Shown here: one piece after another, positions 11,531 through 22,880 of the stretch | Layout of the letters: each line of letters opens with the position of its first letter | Position numbering within the stretch: position 1 is the first letter of the stretch | Assembly (NCBI GenBank): GCA_900074885.1 | Contig: FJUW01000037.1 | Span: forward strand, 599,004-663,003 | DNA from: Rhynchosporium graminicola | Lineage: Eukaryota; Ascomycota; Leotiomycetes; Helotiales; Ploettnerulaceae | Reading direction: 5' to 3' | DNA: 64,000 nt | The notes under the pieces: model-generated | What the model was told of the DNA's origin: nothing | Database searches by the model: none | Seen by the model: only the letters and a program-made list of their open reading frames with translations | Position numbers and translations under genes: made by a program

Positions 11531-11903
11531 TGATAAGAGGCGTCCCGATAAGAAGCCAATACAGAAGGCTGAGGAGCTGAATGGACGGGGACTTGCTGGG
11601 AGGAGCAGATATTTGCACTTGTATTTTCAACCTCCAGACACATTGCCAGTCATAAGTAATGTATATTTGATCATTTGATTAAATACATCTTCATTGAATT
11701 GAATTGAGAAAGTCGATCTTGTCACTTGTGCCTACCAATACATCTGGAGAAATTGTGCGGTAAACCGACAGGACTGCAGCCTTTCCTCGCTTAGGGTAAG
11801 GGTGGGGACTTTTTGTTAGAACCTCGAACGTCCCTCGCCTGTCTGCCTCTCGTCACCAAATCAGCTTTTCTTTCGGACCAGTCTGCTCAAATTGGCAGCA
11901 AAC
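11531..11903. promoter_or_regulatory. Divergent promoter, Kae1 gene / SET-domain gene
   Basis: About 370 bp between divergent start codons. No frame or repeat that I can support; presumably promoters and 5' UTRs. Confidence 0.5.
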
Positions 11904-13638
11904 ATGGAAGGCGACGAATTTGAGTCCAAGACTCAAGCATTCCTGACGTGGCTTACTAGTATGGGTGTGGTCCTAAATCCGAAAGTTGTATTGCTCGACC
12001 TTCGGTCAACGGGGCAAGGTCGAGGAGTCGGTGAGTAGATAGATCATTTCTTCCAGCCTGTTCTTCTGCTGTGCCCCCGCGAGTCGCACTTATGGAAGTC
12101 ACCTAGGTCTCTTAATATTTCGTTGTGGGCTTCTGTAGAGCCCTAGGATATGCTGACATGTTCCAGGCGCACTTGCAGACATCGAGGAAGACGAAGTGTT
12201 ATTCACCATCCCACGCTCAGCGGTCCTCAATACAACTACAGCTCTCGGTCTTTGTGATATCTCCACTACCCCGACCATCCTTGAGATGCCCAGTTGGCTG
12301 GTACAGTGCTCTGTTCTCATGCGGAATCTCGAGTTAACACCTCTACCGTAGGCCCTTACTGCCATCATACTGGCCGAAGGCCGCCGACAGGAGTCTAAAT
12401 GGGCACCATATCTTGCGCTGCTACCAAGAGAGCTCGACAGCCTCGTGTTCTGGTCCGACGAAGAGCTCAAGGAACTACAGGCCAGCACAGTGGTAGACAA
12501 GATTGGACGAGCGACGGCTGAGGACATGTTCACCCAGCACATATCGCCGTTGAAGCTTGATAACGGAGACGTCGAGATGTGCCATCGAGTCGCCTCCATA
12601 ATAATGGCTTACGCATTCGACATTCCCGAGAAGGCGAGCCAGGATGGTCCTGAAGGCACGGAGGAGGGTGATGACTTGGTCTCGGATGACGGGGAGGATG
12701 AGAAGACGACATTGTCAATGATTCCTCTTGCGGATATGCTTGTAAGCCTCTCGTTCATCGATCTGTGGTGGATCTTGTATTTCCTTTGAATCCTCAGCGA
12801 GGACACTTTCACCCTCCCCCTAGGGCCTTTCCAAGCTGACTGGCCTGCTTAGAATGCCGATGCGACCCGAAATAATGCCCGACTTTGTTGCGATAACGAA
12901 GATCTGGAGATGAGGAGCATAAAGCCTATTATGAAAGGAGATGAGATTTTCAATGACTATGGACAACTTCCTCAATCGGATCTCCTCCGCCGCTATGGTT
13001 ACACTACCGACAACTACGCTCTGTACGACGTCGCCGAGATTTCTACGCATGCAATTCTCTTCCTACTATCCAAAAAAATACAGTTGCACTCCGCCGGCAC
13101 TATGCAGCCTCTGAGTCCTGAGCAAATAGAGCGGCGAGTTGAGCTGGCCCGCCGCGAAGGTGTTTACGAAGATTCCTACGATATCTGTCATCCGGGACCC
13201 GACTGTCCAAGTATTCCGGACGAACTTCTTGGACTCCTGTACCTTCTCTTACTGGATGAAGCAAATTTGGTGACCATTGAAATGTCCTACGAGTCTTTGC
13301 CGAGTCGCTTCAAGCTTGTAACCAATTTAGTCGGCCAAGTTTCCGCTATGGTCCTCGAATCGCGCATGAAAGACTACTCAACAACGGCGGAAGATGATCG
13401 GGCTATTTGGGAAGCTGGAAACCTCTCGAAGCGGCAAGCAATGGCTGTCCAAGTAAGACTTGGCGAGAAATCGGTTCTCGCGAGAGCTGTACAAGAAACC
13501 CGGACATTCATCGGAAGTGATAAAAAGATGCGATTGAAGCAGAATTGTTCGAACACGGGCACCAAACTTCAAATCGGTAAAGGGAAGAGGAAGGTTAATG
13601 AAGACGCCGGAGGAAGAAAGAAAGGACGATTCATGTAA
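11904..13638 (+). CDS. SET-domain protein lysine methyltransferase, SETD6/Rkm4-like
   Basis: S-adenosylmethionine-dependent methyltransferase of the split-SET class; the yeast relative Rkm4 methylates ribosomal protein L42. Exons: 11904-12030, 12167-12300, 12352-12741, 12853-13638 (phases agree), giving 478 aa, close to Rkm4. SET pieces: GRGVGALADIEEDEVLFTIP at the N-terminus; an intervening iSET region (SKWAPYLALLPRELDSLVFW); PLADMLNADATRNN across an exon junction (matching the PMADMLNH-type motif); and FNDYGQLPQSDLLRRYGY, which corresponds to the cofactor-binding and catalytic tyrosine segment. A Rubisco-LSMT-like substrate-binding region follows (DELLGLLYLLLLDEANL onwards). The C-terminus is basic (KGKRKVN...GRKKGRFM), compatible with nuclear localisation. 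The substrate is unknown here; a ribosomal or chromatin target is inferred. Confidence 0.9.
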
Positions 13639-14122
13639 TCACTGATCTTTCACAGGCCGACGTTTCCTGCCACACTTTGCGGTAGAATCTCGGTCGCACG
13701 TACCCCTGGATGACTTCGGAAAAATATAGGATCAGCGATTGAAGTTTGCCAGCAAATTTGAGGTTGTGTGTGTACACGGATGCGATTACAATGGTAGATA
13801 AAAATCACTGGGAAGCGAGCTGCGCGAGACAAAGGTAGGCTTCAAATACCCGTTCTTTTGTGTGTTCTAGCTCATGTGAGCAGTGCTACTTCTACATCAG
13901 GTTACCCAGTCACCATTGGAGGAACCTCTCGCTACTCCCACAAGTTTACGCTGGCCCAATTCCGAGGGCAACGCCGTCAAATCCAAAAAGCAACATCTGT
14001 AAGTGATGCTCCGCAAAGAAATATGATATACATAATGTTCAACAAGCACGCATGTTTTTTGAGGAGTTGTGAGTGGCGGGAAAGGACGTTGTGCTTCAAG
14101 CACAGCGAGTACTTCAATGGCT
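13639..14122. other. Intergenic between convergent genes
   Basis: About 480 bp between the stops of the SET-domain gene and Epl1; presumably the two 3' UTRs. Nothing else recognised. Confidence 0.5.
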
Positions 14123-15958
14123 TCAAGTGACTGCTTGAGGCTGTGCCTGCGCAGTTACTGTTTGTCCAGTGACAGCCGCCGTATTCGGCGAGCTAACGGC
14201 TGTAGTTCCGGCGTGCTGGACCGTTCTCTCATCTTGTCGAGGACGTTGAGTTTGTGGATTTGTGTGAGCAAGCATGGGAATGGTTGCACGAAATTGGAGA
14301 GCCTTGGTGTCATAAGGGTCCATCTCGTACACGGGTTGCTCATCATCGTCATCTTGGTCGTACTTCCAACGATCTGACGTATCTGTGTCTAAAACCTTCT
14401 GTGGAGCAGTCATTCCTCTACGATCAATCCAAAGTCGACCTGCCCTGCCGATTCGCCTCCGATACGCCGGTTGTCCGCGAAGCTCATCCTCTGGTGGGGG
14501 AGATTCGGATCGGAAGAAGAAAGCCTCTTGCTTTTCTTGGGCTGGAGAGGGATGGTCGAAGGACTCCGACGTTACGGAAGATGGAGGAGTCATCAGATAT
14601 TGATACTGGGCTGTTGCAGGTCGGAATCCCATATCGGAACCTTGGCCGTGTGCTGGCGACAATGGCTCTCGAGTCAGATCAACATGGCCTTGGTTCCAGT
14701 TCCGATGCTGCTGGGCCTTCTCTTCAATCTCCGTTTGAAGAGTATTTTCTTTCTGAGCCATCACGTCACTTAGCAGTAAGATATCAACATCAAGAGCTTT
14801 GCTTTCAGGCCTGTTGCCTGGGAAGCGAACTTGCGATCCAGGAAGACGTGGAGGTTGCGAAAAATCGGCGATTTTTCTCTTCTGTGGCTGCGAGTCAGTT
14901 AGCAGTGCCATGGTCTCGGCACGAGATTGACGTACTCTTTGGTTGACGAGAAGATCATCATCATCAGTCTTGATACCAAGTCTAATCTTGGCTTCCTTGA
15001 CCTTGGCTCGTTCCATGAAGATGTTCCTTTCAAGCTGCACAAATTGCTGTTTCGTCACTTCTCTATCATGGGCAGTCGTTACCAGCCAGTTTGCTTCTTC
15101 TAATTCCCTTCTCAATTTCTTCAATTTCTCCACACTCTGCGTATCACGAGCCCTTGTCTTCCTAGTTTGTCGAACATCCCGACGTCTGAAGCAAACATAT
15201 GGGTCAGAATCATCTTTGTTCTGGTCAACCTCCTCTTTCAATTTCGGTTGCAATGGATGATTGTCAGCAGCCTGTCTTCGACCTTTCCAAAAGTCGAAGA
15301 CATCCTTTGCGCAAGGCAGAGCTCGGCCTGCGAATCGCATCGCAATTAGTGTCTTCATGTCATCGAATGGTAAGATGGTGCCATCTACCGATGCGAAAGG
15401 GATATCCGAGTCATGTTTATCCTCGAAGATCTCCATCAATTTTTCAAAATCATCCTCGGAACACTTTCCTCCTTGGGGTTTCTTCTGGTTGTATGCTTTG
15501 AGAAATACATCATCTTCTGTGGTCATATTGTATTGAACACCGGTGCATTCCTCCACGGTCTGGGAGGTACGGATATATGTGGCAGGCTTATGATACAGTA
15601 AGCTGTAGAGCGACTCGTAATCGATGTCTTTGCATTCTTCTGCAGGAGGCGCAGGGATCTCTTCGGCCTCTTTGGCATTTGAGTTTGTGGCTGCTTTCAG
15701 TGCAGCTTGTAAATGGTATTCCTAAAGAAAGGCAAGTTAGCAGTGACGGAAGGGATGCATCATGTGATCAGGTCATGTGAATTAAACGTGATCATAATAT
15801 ACCTTTTCTTCACCAGCGTCAACCCCCGAAGGACCACCAGCGTAGACATTGAGAAGTGAAAGGTACTCCTCCCGTTCGAAATCACTTTCTTTCAAGACTA
15901 TTTGTGGTGTGTTTTTGCCCAACTTCCTGAGGCGGGATTGGCGTTGTTTAGAGGCCAT
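14123..15958 (-). CDS. EPL1: Enhancer of polycomb-like protein, NuA4 histone acetyltransferase subunit
   Basis: Epl1 bridges the Esa1 catalytic module (Piccolo NuA4) to nucleosomes and to the rest of NuA4. Exons 15958-15803 and 15721-14123 join in phase (GT-AG intron 15802-15722) and give 584 aa. The start MASKQRQSRLRKLGKNTPQIV fits the basic N-terminus of the EPcA domain. The domain continues through FEREEYLSLLNVYAGGPSGV, EYHLQAAL, IPAPPAEECKDIDYESLY, YNMTTEDDVFLKAYNQ, CSEDDFEKLMEIFED, FDFWKGRR and DPYVCFRRRDVRQTRKTRAR, ending with a coiled-coil-like stretch (SVEKLKKLRRELEEANWL). The C-terminal third is Gln/Pro-rich and disordered. Identity is firm; the length is typical of filamentous fungi. 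Confidence 0.95.
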
Positions 15959-17192
15959 GATGTGTCCCTCCTATCGCCGCGTGACGTGACACAATTGATT
16001 TCCGGGCGCAATACCAATCTTTTCACGCTGAAAATTCGACACCGTGGAGTCGAGGTCATGTTGCGATGAATCCTCGAATTTTAAAACATCGCGGTGTGGA
16101 GAGATTGCGCTGTTGATGGCTTGAATGGTAGTACGTCGTTGCGTTCGAAGAGTTTTTCTGGTGTGCAGTCACCATCGGCAACCGGCGGCGATATCCACAG
16201 TACCGCGGCTGGCCAATGAATGGCGTGGGCGTTAGCGGCCTTACCTAACCGAATATCAAAATCTGGCGTGAAGAAAGGTATTAGGGGTAATTTATTGGCG
16301 ATTGACACCTGAGTATAGCAGTCGTGATTTATGGAGATTCATGAAAACACGCAATTCTCATTCATTACGTTCTAATTGCGTCGTCTAGTCAGCCAATTAT
16401 ATTGTTGAGCGGCATAACATATCGCCATGCAATGTCATCGGCCAAACTGACGACATTTAATTGATTCGGGCCATCGCACTGAGTCCAAATAGCAGTGAGG
16501 TGTACCAAGGTAATCAAATCTTTACTGGCCAAGAGGAGTTCTCAAGTCTATGTGCTCCACTATTCAAGTGGGTTTCCACTTACTCCAACATTCTTTGGAA
16601 TCGATGAAGAGAACGTACTTCTCGTACTGGGCAATCATGATGTCGTGTCGACTCTTGCGAGTGCAGACGGAAAATGGAGACCTGTTCTAATTCAAGGTTG
16701 TACTTATATAAAGTGGATATGAATCTCAGTGCAAGCCAGCTGTCATGAAGCTTTATGATACAGCCAAATCATGCTTTGCTTTTCACGATATATCCAACTG
16801 CGGATTGATAATGATTATCGCGCTTATCAACAACTTTCAGTGTGTCGCCTTTTGGAGACTTGGATAGGTTTTCGCAGAACCTCGGTATTCTTCGGCCAAG
16901 AGTTTACATTCGTCACCAATGGAGATTCTGAGTCCGGAATAACGAAAAAGGTATTACAATTTCAGACATGCTTCACCCTGGATCGCAACAAATAATGTAA
17001 GTAGAAAAAAAATTGGATCCTTGATATAGGAGGCTGATTGACGTAACCACATGACTGCAACTTGTTAGCGTGGTGGAGCTTATCCCTGAGCTTGAGCTTG
17101 AGGCTCTCCCATCGAGACCTCGATCGCCGTACACTACGACCTCTCTTATCCTTCCACGCCCAAAGCCGCACCATCAACACAAACTGTTAAAT
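15959..17192. other. Intergenic, 5' flanks of Epl1 and calcineurin B genes; possible small gene relic near 16560-16720
   Basis: About 1.2 kb between divergent starts. One short plus-strand stretch, 16560-16722, translates to FGIDEENVLLVLG ... DGKWRPVLIQGCTYI, which faintly recalls the C-terminal portion of large HET-type fungal proteins. It has no convincing start, upstream domain or partner exon, so I treat it as a doubtful relic. Confidence 0.35.
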
Positions 17193-17961
17193 ATGGGTAA
17201 CGCCAGCAGTGCAATGCTGGAGAACATTGTGCAGGGTTCAAACTGTACGGTTGTGATCAGTAACTCCTGTGTACAGGCTGGCAAGCTGACCCCGCCGTGC
17301 AGTCGATCGAGATGAGGTCGAGAGAATACGAAAGAGGTTCATGAAGCTTGACAAGGTTCGCAGTGCCACATAAATTTTCCAGTCATATTTTCCTGCAACA
17401 GCTGATATGGCCATTGGTATCTAGGACAACTCTGGCACGATTGAGCGCGACGAGTTTCTCAGCCTTCCCCAGATCTCTTCGAATCCACTCGCGACCAGGT
17501 CAGAAAGCCACACAGAAGCGCTCGAATTTGCAGGGAGACGAGAATGTTAACAGCGCGCAGAATGATAGCTATTTTCGACGAAGACGGAGGTGGCGACGTT
17601 GATTTCCAAGAATTCGTTTCAGGACTCAGCGCATTCTCAAGCAAGGGCAACAAGGAGCAGAAACTGCGGTTCGCATTCAAGGTTTACGATATCGATCGGG
17701 ACGGCTTCATCAGCAATGGCGAGCTGTTCATCGTGCTGAAGATGATGGTGGGTAGCAACTTGAAGGATCAGCAGCTGCAGCAGATAGTGGATAAGACCAT
17801 TATGGAAGCAGATTTGGATCGCGATGGCAAGATCAGCTTTAAAGAGTTCACGCGGATGGTTGAGAACACAGATGTCAGCATGAGCATGACTTTAGGTGAG
17901 CTCGAAGACTGATCTGAATCGGCGGGCGGCGAAGACTGACTTCAGTACAGATCAATTTTGA
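17193..17961 (+). CDS. CNB1: Calcineurin regulatory subunit B
   Basis: Ca2+-binding, N-myristoylated partner of calcineurin A in the Ca2+/calmodulin phosphatase that drives Crz1 signalling. Five exons: 17193-17244, 17303-17355, 17425-17498, 17561-17895, 17951-17961, giving 174 aa, the canonical length. The start MGNASS is a myristoylation signal. Four EF-hands are visible: [56 protein letters not shown]. Reading through the last intron would end in GELED; splicing at 17896-17950 instead adds an 11-nt terminal exon that ends the protein in the family C-terminus (MTLDQF). That last exon is therefore preferred, although it is short enough to be missed by gene finders. Confidence 0.95.
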
Positions 17962-19768
17962 GTTGGGAGAGTCATCCATGATATCATGATGGGTGTTCGT
18001 TAGGCTCAGGAGCAGGAGATGAGTCAATTTCTAGGCGTTTTCCACACGGTTTGCTAGTATGAAGCCCTTTTTCCGTAATGAAAAATACCATGGCGTTCGA
18101 TTTCTCCACTATGATCGCTCGCACTTTTGTTACCTCTCCTTACTTGATGTTAGGCCGATATTTGACCCCGAGCGCGATATGGTACTGAAATTCAGCCATA
18201 ACTAAATCCTGCATGCTATCGTCTCTAGCAATTGCTTTCGGGAGAAGTTCCCTCCTTTTCTTCTGTAATGATTTCTACGAACTCTTCTTGTCTCCAATAC
18301 CTGGTATACCACGTACCACGGAAAGTGTATGGGCCAAACACTTGAGCCATACGGTAAACGATGAACTTACAAGCTCTTTCCACCGTCAGCTTAAGGCAGA
18401 GAGACGTGTGACCCCAATGAACCAAGTTCAGTTGAACATGAGGTAGGACCAGTCCTTGAGGAAGTCGCATGAACTCACCGCATGCCCAACGCGTGACTCC
18501 TGAGCCGAAAGTAACGTCACGAAGCGCACTACTCAATACTCGCAAGCAAGGGAGGGAGGGCTCTTGAAATTAATTAAGGTTCTTCCGAAGAGGTAGTAAA
18601 AGCCATATCTAAATCATGCCTGTCCTGTTTGTCAGCCTGTCTGCCCGCAAGCAGAGTCATCCTAGGTAGATATCTGCGAGGATCACGGTTCATAGGCCTG
18701 CCCTGCAAGTTTTCACGACCTGTGTGAGAGCTCGGGTATGAAACGTTCTAGAAAAGAAGAAGATGAGATGGAAATCTCCGTTCCATGCTGGATGAGCACG
18801 TGTTACTCTGGTGGTTAGCGCTCATGCATCGGGGGAGTTTGCTGGATCGTCTTCTAAGCAGATTCTGGAATTCGGCCATTTGATGTCTTTCCAGGCAGAG
18901 ATAGGGCGAAGTTGGAGTAATACCGTACGGTAATGTATGTTGCAAACCTGGGATGAGGGATTGTGTTGGACAGTAAGGCTTAGTATGGATTTCGAATCCA
19001 GTTCTTTTGTTGGCTGTTGGCTGCTTGACGTCTTTTTCTGGTACCGCTTGCCAATATTGACGCTGCATGCGAAATATGTAGTGAAAATACCTAGAAAGTG
19101 AAGCGCGCAGGCGAGGAGGGTCCATATATGATATCAGCCTCAGATGCGAGGAGTGAGGCTAACATAACAATATGACAAAGCCTTGTATAGATTAATTGCA
19201 GGAGCTTGAGATGGATATTGACACTCCAGGGCAATATGTCTTCGCGTAGATCTATCTGCCTGAAGCCATTTTCTAGGATCTCAATTCGCACGTTGGCGTT
19301 CGAGGCCACTCCCCTCGCCACCGATGGCGAGAATTGCGGCAATTAGCTATAGAATTGTAGATTATGAATAAGAGATAGGCAGCTTCCATTCTGTACTACC
19401 TACCTACACTACCTACACTACATCTATCGTACCGCCATCGCGCCCCACACACAATAGTCCCTGCTGGCGATCCTCTAGCTCAGTTGTGGAACAGGAACAG
19501 GAACAGGAACAGGAACGGGCTCGAGACAGGGTCTTGGACGACTTGATGGATGTGGATGTGCGTGTACGTGTGCGTGCAGCAGATACTTGGTATATTGACA
19601 GGGGACGGTCGGTATGTACTACTGTAAGTACTTGAAGGGATATTTCCGTAATTTACAGTACTGCACGCGTACAAGTAAGTACCTTTCGTACCTAGATTAC
19701 CTTTATTTCTCGACAACTGCCCATGGATCAGGGCGTGACAATTTCTCCGACAAGAGCAAGGTGCCAGC

Positions 19769-19835
19769 CACACGACACCACACCACACCACACCACACCA
19801 GAACACACCACGCCACGCCACGCCACGCCACGCCG
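19769..19835. repeat. ACCAC / CGCCA pentanucleotide repeat
   Basis: Tandem CACAC/ACCAC units grade into CCACG/CGCCA units. Low-complexity; it creates spurious frames on both strands. Confidence 0.85.
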
Positions 19836-21301
19836 CGGTTGGGCATCATGGCTGCTGATTGATATCTTCAGGGGAGGGATATCCTGCATCCTGCCCGTCC
19901 GTAGAAGGAAGCCCTGTCGAAGGAGCCTGAAGACGCGGGGATCGCACGCACTATTGCAGCCTGACGGCAGTGTCTAGCCCAGTGCTGTTTGGACGTCGAC
20001 GGGTCCCCCCGCCCCCCCTCCCAAGGTATTTACCGTACCTGATAGAATCTCGAGCGCGGCTAATTGTTGCACGGTTCTCTTTGGTGCTAGCCGGTGTTGA
20101 CTTCCTCAGCGGAGCGCTGGTATTGTAACTTGAGTTGTCTCGTTCGCTTGGGAATTGGGATACATACCTACCGAAAAGATGTGCAACCTGGACACAAACA
20201 AGTCTGCATTCAAATCATTGGCTACCTCGCGACTAAGGGTCGATCATTTCTACTCTGCCTCTGTAGATAGGCAAGAAAGAGCTGGTGAAAGTGAGTGACT
20301 GGCTAGATGGAAGAGGAAATCTAGAATTCCCGTCCTCTGATCACTGAACCCTTTTGAGAAGAGACCGATGGCTACGATCAATAAACCACCCAAGTGGACG
20401 GTGGTTCGAATCCTTCCAAGAAAGGGACGAGGATCCCAGCACGACACTCGTTCTTGTCCAACACAATCTCATCTACTATGAACACAAGATGGGCTCTGCT
20501 CGGTTTCCGATGTCAGGCGCCAACGATTGATCTTTCTCGGTCAGCCTTCATGTATTTCACGGAGATCTTGAGCGAGACATTGCTTCTCTTCCTCATGCTT
20601 TGGTCACTGCCCTGTCATTCTTGCTTCCCGACCTACGACCGACCCACCTTCACCTGAGGGCTGATTTTGAAGACGTTTATATTCACATAGAATCTCTCTC
20701 CGGGCCACAAGTGCTTGATCACCGAAATGCCGGGTGGCTGAAACCTCCCTCTATCCTCCTCTCCGCAAGATACAAGCAGCTCAGCTTATTTATGTATGTT
20801 CCTGGACTCTGGATCAATACTCCAGCAACCTTGTAATCTTATCCGGTCTTCCTCGAGCAGGCTTTTGAGAGTTTCTTCTTCGTCCGGCGATCTCTTAATG
20901 TTAAAGGAGAAGGAACCCAACCCCCACGGAATTGGGGCGGCCCAATTGGGTCAGGGCCCGTGACACGAGTGACCCGACCTGTCCTGCCTTCCGAGTTTCG
21001 TCGTCCACGTATCTAGAATCACAACTCCGTACCGTAGGTACCTTACGTATCAACTCAGACGGCATCCTGCAACATCTCTGGTTTTCCTAACTCCGGGGTT
21101 TGATGACCGCGCAACACCCAGCTCTGCCCGCTTTTACGAGGCCACTTCTGACCCACGCCTGAGTTAAGGTACAGCTGGGCAGGGCACGATACTTCTTCGC
21201 AAGCATATCTTCTTTCGGCAGTTTGTGATTCGCCTGTTCATCTCCCCTGTCTCTTCACTTTCCGTGGCGTCCTTATCCTCACAGTATATTCTGTCATGCA
21301 T

Positions 21302-21436
21302 GAGAAGAAGAAGAAGAAGAAGAAGAAGAAGAAGAAGAAGAAGAAGAAGAAGAAGAAGAAGAAGAAGAAGAAGAAGAAGAAGAAGAAAAAGAAGAAGAAG
21401 AAGAAAAAGAAGAAAAAGAAGAAAAAGAAGAAGAAA
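21302..21436. repeat. GAA/TTC trinucleotide microsatellite
   Basis: About 45 units of AAG with a few single-base interruptions (GAAAAAGAAG towards the 3' end). One strand is pure purine over about 135 bp. It produces a poly-Arg/poly-Lys frame on the plus strand and a poly-Phe frame on the minus strand, neither of which I accept as a gene. Confidence 0.95.
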
Positions 21437-22816
21437 TGGTACAACAACAAAGACACAGCTGGGGAAGCTTCACCCTGACCCAACTCTAAATATATCAGAC
21501 TGTATCCTAGCACTTGTCCGCGAATATATGACTGCAGATTTCGGCAAGCAGTACCGGAGTCCGCTAAGGTATTTGTGGACCATCTGCGAATCTCTCTCTA
21601 GGTGACGAAAACCACTTATCGCACTAGCTCTTCTTTTGGACTACTTACTCTCGCTCTTACCCTTGCACATCAGGACTAAGTAGGTATTTATTTTCGAAAG
21701 GAAAGCCAAGTGCGTTGAGTGAGCGAGCATAGACAGGTAAGGTAGTGTTGATAAGGTATATAGATACCTAGATACAATAACTTGGCTCGCTCAAGAAGAT
21801 CAAACTGCAGGTAGCAAGCGACGTTCCGCTCCTGCCTTCCAGGTATTCGTACCGTCTATCCTTGATCCAAACAGCACAGACAGCATCGTGGACTTCTCGG
21901 ACCTCAGACCAGCAAGCAGATAAAGGCACGCATGCACGCACGCACTACGGAAGTTTCAACGCTTTTCTCGCCTCGCTCTCTCTTCCATTTCGCGGAAGAG
22001 CAACGCGGCCAAAAGCATCCCCAGCCAGCCATTACACTGGTACCCGGCACTTGCACTGGGCACCATTCGTCGGGTTGATTCAGTGCTCGGAAGGATCCTG
22101 AGCGTCTGTCTGATTGCACAATTAACAAGAGTCTGTGGCGGAATTATTGAACCTCGAATAGAGCCTGCCTGCAGTCAATCAGTCTTCTCCTTTCGAGTCT
22201 CCTCCTCCTCCTCCTTCCCTGGCCGGCCGCACGTTCGCAGACAGGCAGACGACAGACAGACAGGCAGATAAACAGACGGTCGTCTTCGCAAGCACCACAA
22301 CACACCACAACACAACACAACACACCACACCACACTACAACAGCCCTAACTCTAAGCTCAGGCCTAAGCCAAGAGCGCGAGCGAGCGAGGAAAGCAGCCG
22401 GGGAACTCCTTGCGTGCCACTTTCAGGTACATGCGCATATCACTTGAGTCATTCGAATCCGTCTGCGTTGCCGTTGCCGTTGCCTTTGCCTTTCTTCTTC
22501 CTACACGAAGTACCACCTCATTCATGGTATGCTGCCTTTCAGGCCCCCTTCCAGCCCTTTCACCTTTCAGACTTCAGCGATAACAGCAGTTGATCACACA
22601 TCATCCTTCACGCATCATGATGTTTCTTCTCCGTACTTACTTTTCAATGCACTGCACTGCACCGTACGAGTAAGACAGACATCATTTGACGGGACTAACA
22701 CTATGTAGGCCTAGATTAATTGCCATTCCATAGACCAACGCTGGGTCCCGGTCTTTTGTTTCTTCCGGGTCCGGCTCTGGCTCCATGGGTAGCGTCTAGT
22801 CAATCAAGTCGAGTCC

Positions 22817-22880
22817 AGACGAAACAAAACAAACCCAAGCAAAACAAAACAAAACGAAACAAAACAAAACAAAACAAAAA
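22817..22880. repeat. AAAAC pentanucleotide repeat
   Basis: Repeated ACAAA/AAAAC/AAACG units on the plus strand, followed by CACATCACATCATATCATAT dyad-like units. Confidence 0.85.

Noticed and set aside
18790..18870. D-loop-like GGTGGTTAGCGCTCATG followed by ATTCTGGAATTC
   Set aside because: No consistent acceptor stem or anticodon arm; spacing does not fit a tRNA.
20395..20450. tRNA-like GGTTCGAATCC motif
   Set aside because: The T-stem bases on the two sides (GGTGG and CTTCC) do not pair well, and no anticodon or acceptor stem can be drawn around it.
21225..21605. Arg/Lys-rich and Phe-rich frames over the GAA repeat
   Set aside because: They are translations of a microsatellite with no flanking domain or splice context.
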